Below, piece by piece: positions 62,168 to 64,000 of a stretch of 64,000 nt of DNA. Made by a program: the position numbers and the translations under genes. This DNA comes from Roseiarcus sp963806935 (GTDB taxonomy: Bacteria > Pseudomonadota > Alphaproteobacteria > Rhizobiales > Beijerinckiaceae). The number at the start of each line of letters is the position of its first letter. The stretch's first letter is position 1. Location of the stretch: positions 186,001 to 250,000 of the forward strand of contig CAWEAT010000004.1 of assembly GCA_963806935.1 (NCBI GenBank). The letters run 5' to 3'. The notes below the pieces were generated by a model, which saw nothing but the letters and a program-made list of their open reading frames with translations, did no database searches and was not told the origin of the DNA.

Positions 62168-63484
62168 ATGCTCGACCCCGCCGCTGCGACGCTGCTCAAC
62201 GTCGACAAGGTTAGCCAGGTCTTCGCCACGGGATCGGGCGAGACGCGCGCGCCGGTTCTCAGCGACGTGTCGCTGAGCCTCAAGACCGGCGAGATCGTCG
62301 CGCTGCTTGGCCGCTCGGGATCGGGCAAGTCGACGCTTTTGCGCCTGATCGCGGGACTGACCCGTCCGACCCAGGGGACGGTCACGATCTCGGGCGAACC
62401 GGTGAACGGCCCGGCCAAAGACGTCGCGATGGTGTTCCAGAGCTTCGCCCTTTTCCCTTGGCTCGATGTGCTCGATAACGTCGAAATAGGGCCGCGAGCC
62501 AGCGGCGTGCCTCTCGATGAGACGCGAAAGCGCGCGCTCAAGGCGATCGACACCATCGGCCTCGACGGCTTCGAGTCGGCCTATCCGAAGGAATTGTCCG
62601 GTGGGATGCGCCAGCGCGTCGGCTTTGCCCGCGCCCTCGTGATGCAGCCGAAGATCCTTCTGATGGATGAGCCGTTCTCGGCGCTCGACGTGCTCACCGC
62701 CGAAACCCTTCGCACCGATCTGCTCGACCTGTGGCAAGAGGGGCGCATTCCGATCAAGGCCATTCTGATGGTCACGCACAACATCGAAGAAGCGGTGCTG
62801 ATGGCCGACCGGATTCTCGTTCTCGCGTCAAATCCCGGCCGGATCGCATCCGAGATTGCGGTCACCCTTCCGCACCCGCGCGATCGGCTCGACCCGAACT
62901 TTCGTGAACTCGTCGACAGAATCTATGCGTTGATGACCCAAAGGCCGGACACGACAAAACCCGCGGCGCGCGAAGCCGCCGCGGCGGCGATGGGGCTCGG
63001 GCTTGCGCTCCCGCGCGTGTCGACCAACTCGCTCGCCGGTATGCTCGAGGAGATCGCCGCCCCGCCCTACAACGGTAAGGCGGACCTCCCGCATCTTGCC
63101 GACTCGCTCCAGCTCGAGGTCGACGAATTGTTTCCGCTCGGCGAGACCCTGCAGTTGTTGCGCCTGTCGGAATTCGAAGACGCCGACATCAAGCTGACCC
63201 CCCTCGGCCAGCGGTTCGTCGACATGGACGTCGACCAGCGCAAGAAGGTGTTCGGCGACCAGGTCCTTGCCCATATCCCGCTCGCCTCACACATCAAGCG
63301 GGTCCTTGACGAACGCCCGTCCCATCGCGCGCCCGCCACCCGCTTCCGTGAGGAACTCGAAGACTATATGAGCGAGGACTACGCCGAGCGGACGTTGCGG
63401 GCGATCATCAACCTCGGCCGCTACGGGGAGCTGTTCGCCTATGACGAAAACAGCCAGACTTTCAGTTACGAAAATCCGCAGTAG
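62168..63484 (+). CDS. ABC transporter ATPase with AAA-associated C-terminal domain (NitT/TauT type)
   Basis: The 438-aa ATPase has Walker A LLGRSGSGKSTLLRLIAGLT near residue 48, Q-loop MVFQSFALFPWLDV, signature ELSGGMRQRVGFARAL and Walker B ILLMDEPFSALDVLTAETLR. After about residue 260 comes an extra domain of about 150 residues (SLQLEVDELFPLGETLQLLR, RFREELEDYMSEDYAERTLR). It is of the AAA-associated C-terminal type, suggesting regulation by a ligand or partner. ATG 62168 has AGGAG nine bases upstream. It pairs with the double permease gene upstream. Confidence 0.9.
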   Translation: MLDPAAATLLNVDKVSQVFATGSGETRAPVLSDVSLSLKTGEIVALLGRSGSGKSTLLRLIAGLTRPTQGTVTISGEPVNGPAKDVAMVFQSFALFPWLDVLDNVEIGPRASGVPLDETRKRALKAIDTIGLDGFESAYPKELSGGMRQRVGFARALVMQPKILLMDEPFSALDVLTAETLRTDLLDLWQEGRIPIKAILMVTHNIEEAVLMADRILVLASNPGRIASEIAVTLPHPRDRLDPNFRELVDRIYALMTQRPDTTKPAAREAAAAAMGLGLALPRVSTNSLAGMLEEIAAPPYNGKADLPHLADSLQLEVDELFPLGETLQLLRLSEFEDADIKLTPLGQRFVDMDVDQRKKVFGDQVLAHIPLASHIKRVLDERPSHRAPATRFREELEDYMSEDYAERTLRAIINLGRYGELFAYDENSQTFSYENPQ

Positions 63485-63515
63485 CGACCAGCCCAGCCCG
63501 CTCCTTAGGTTTGAC

Positions 63516-63552
63516 TTGTTGCGTTTTATGCGCTGCAATATAGATATTGCAG
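63516..63552 (+). promoter_or_regulatory. gltA promoter with overlapping 20-bp perfect palindrome
   Basis: TTGTTG at 63516-63521 and TATAGA at 63539-63544 are spaced by 17 bp. CTGCAATATAGATATTGCAG (63533-63552) is a perfect inverted repeat with 9-base arms around AG. The symmetry extends to 26 bp with one mismatch. It covers the -10 element, so a bound regulator would block initiation. It lies 34 nt before the citrate synthase ATG. Confidence 0.65.
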
Positions 63553-63586
63553 TGCAAGAGCGCTTTGAGCCCATGGGAGACGCTCG

Positions 63587-64000
63587 ATGACACCGACTTC
63601 CGCCACCCTCGCCGTCGACGACAAACCGGCCGAGAAGCTGGGGCCCGCCGCCGCGACTCTGACCGTTGGCCAGAAGCCTATCGAGCTGCCCATCAAGAAT
63701 GGCACAATCGGCCCCTCGGTGATCGACATTGGCAAGCTCTACGCCCAAACCGGCATGTTCACCTACGATCCCGGGTTCACCTCGACCGCGAGCACGGAAT
63801 CGAAGATCACTTACATCGACGGCGATGCCGGCGTTCTTTTATATCGCGGCTACCCGATCGACGAACTCGCCGAGCACGGCGATTTCCTCGAAACTTGCTA
63901 CCTGCTGCTCTACGGCGAGTTGCCGACCGCGGCGCAGAAGGCCGACTTCGACTATCGCGTTACCCGGCACACGATGGTCCACGAGCAGATGAACCGGTTC
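63587..64000 (+). CDS. gltA: Citrate synthase, N-terminal part (runs off the right edge)
   Basis: This enzyme condenses acetyl-CoA and oxaloacetate into citrate. From ATG 63587, 138 codons are open to the window end. The sequence has IELPIKNGTIGPSVIDIGKL near residue 34 and YDPGFTSTASTESKITYIDG. GVLLYRGYPIDELAEHGDFL and ETCYLLLYGELPTAAQKADF follow, all typical of type II (hexameric) citrate synthases. The N-terminal domain is complete and the catalytic His/Asp region lies beyond the window. The palindromic promoter just upstream suggests tight control. Confidence 0.93.
   Translation, partial: MTPTSATLAVDDKPAEKLGPAAATLTVGQKPIELPIKNGTIGPSVIDIGKLYAQTGMFTYDPGFTSTASTESKITYIDGDAGVLLYRGYPIDELAEHGDFLETCYLLLYGELPTAAQKADFDYRVTRHTMVHEQMNRF

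Overview
The window is GC-rich DNA from an alphaproteobacterium, most likely of the order Hyphomicrobiales (Rhizobiales). This is inferred from gene content: a tkt/gap/pgk cluster beside a DUF4164 protein and ZapA, an rpsB-tsf-pyrH block with a long C-terminal extension on S2, a double-domain DUF3971 protein, a (2S)-methylsuccinyl-CoA dehydrogenase (ethylmalonyl-CoA pathway) and a pyrophosphate-type phosphofructokinase. The last two fit a facultative methylotroph or Beijerinckiaceae-like lineage, but the genus cannot be fixed from the sequence alone.

Layout. 1-6 kb: minus-strand central carbon genes (tkt, a SAM methyltransferase, gap, pgk, and the start of a ferredoxin-like gene). 6-10 kb: DUF4164 and zapA, then an IS1111-type IS110 element flanked by two diverged copies of a marR promoter and 5' end, then marR and an MFS transporter. 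10.5-16 kb: an RND efflux pair and a PfkB kinase. 16-18 kb: an AT-richer stretch with a secreted beta-helix protein interrupted by an in-frame TAG. 18-27 kb: leuA, then a GntR-controlled sugar or sugar-acid locus (two dehydrogenases, periplasmic binding protein, ABC ATPase, permease). 27-37 kb: TPR methyltransferase, YihY, mcd, YciI-like, RlpA-like, denD, an orphan histidine kinase, nadK, Nudix, and an OmpA-type envelope protein. 37-46.7 kb: thiL-IMPase-aldose epimerase-folD, tyrS, DUF3971, bcp. 46.8-54.4 kb: surface and envelope genes (two PEP-CTERM proteins, an M23 peptidase, a glycine-rich repeat protein) and an IS1380 element inserted just upstream of a Na+/H+ antiporter. 55-64 kb: pfp, an Asp/Glu racemase, pyrH, tsf, rpsB, a two-gene ABC transporter, and the start of gltA behind a perfect palindrome.

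Reading-frame breaks are frequent but uneven. The IS110 transposase, MFS transporter, RND permease, PfkB kinase and mannitol-dehydrogenase-family gene each carry a single-base indel. The beta-helix gene has a nonsense codon. One PEP-CTERM gene has its best start codon out of frame, the RlpA-like gene runs past its domain, and the OmpA-like gene has a compensated double shift in a repeat. The housekeeping genes are all open. This suggests real decay of accessory genes, but sequencing error is not excluded.

I did not find a clearly new multi-gene system. The parts most worth a second look are the duplicated marR promoter/operator around the IS1111 element with its probable guide RNA region, the gltA palindrome, the possible leuA leader peptide, and the 22-bp repeat array at 54.85-54.96 kb.
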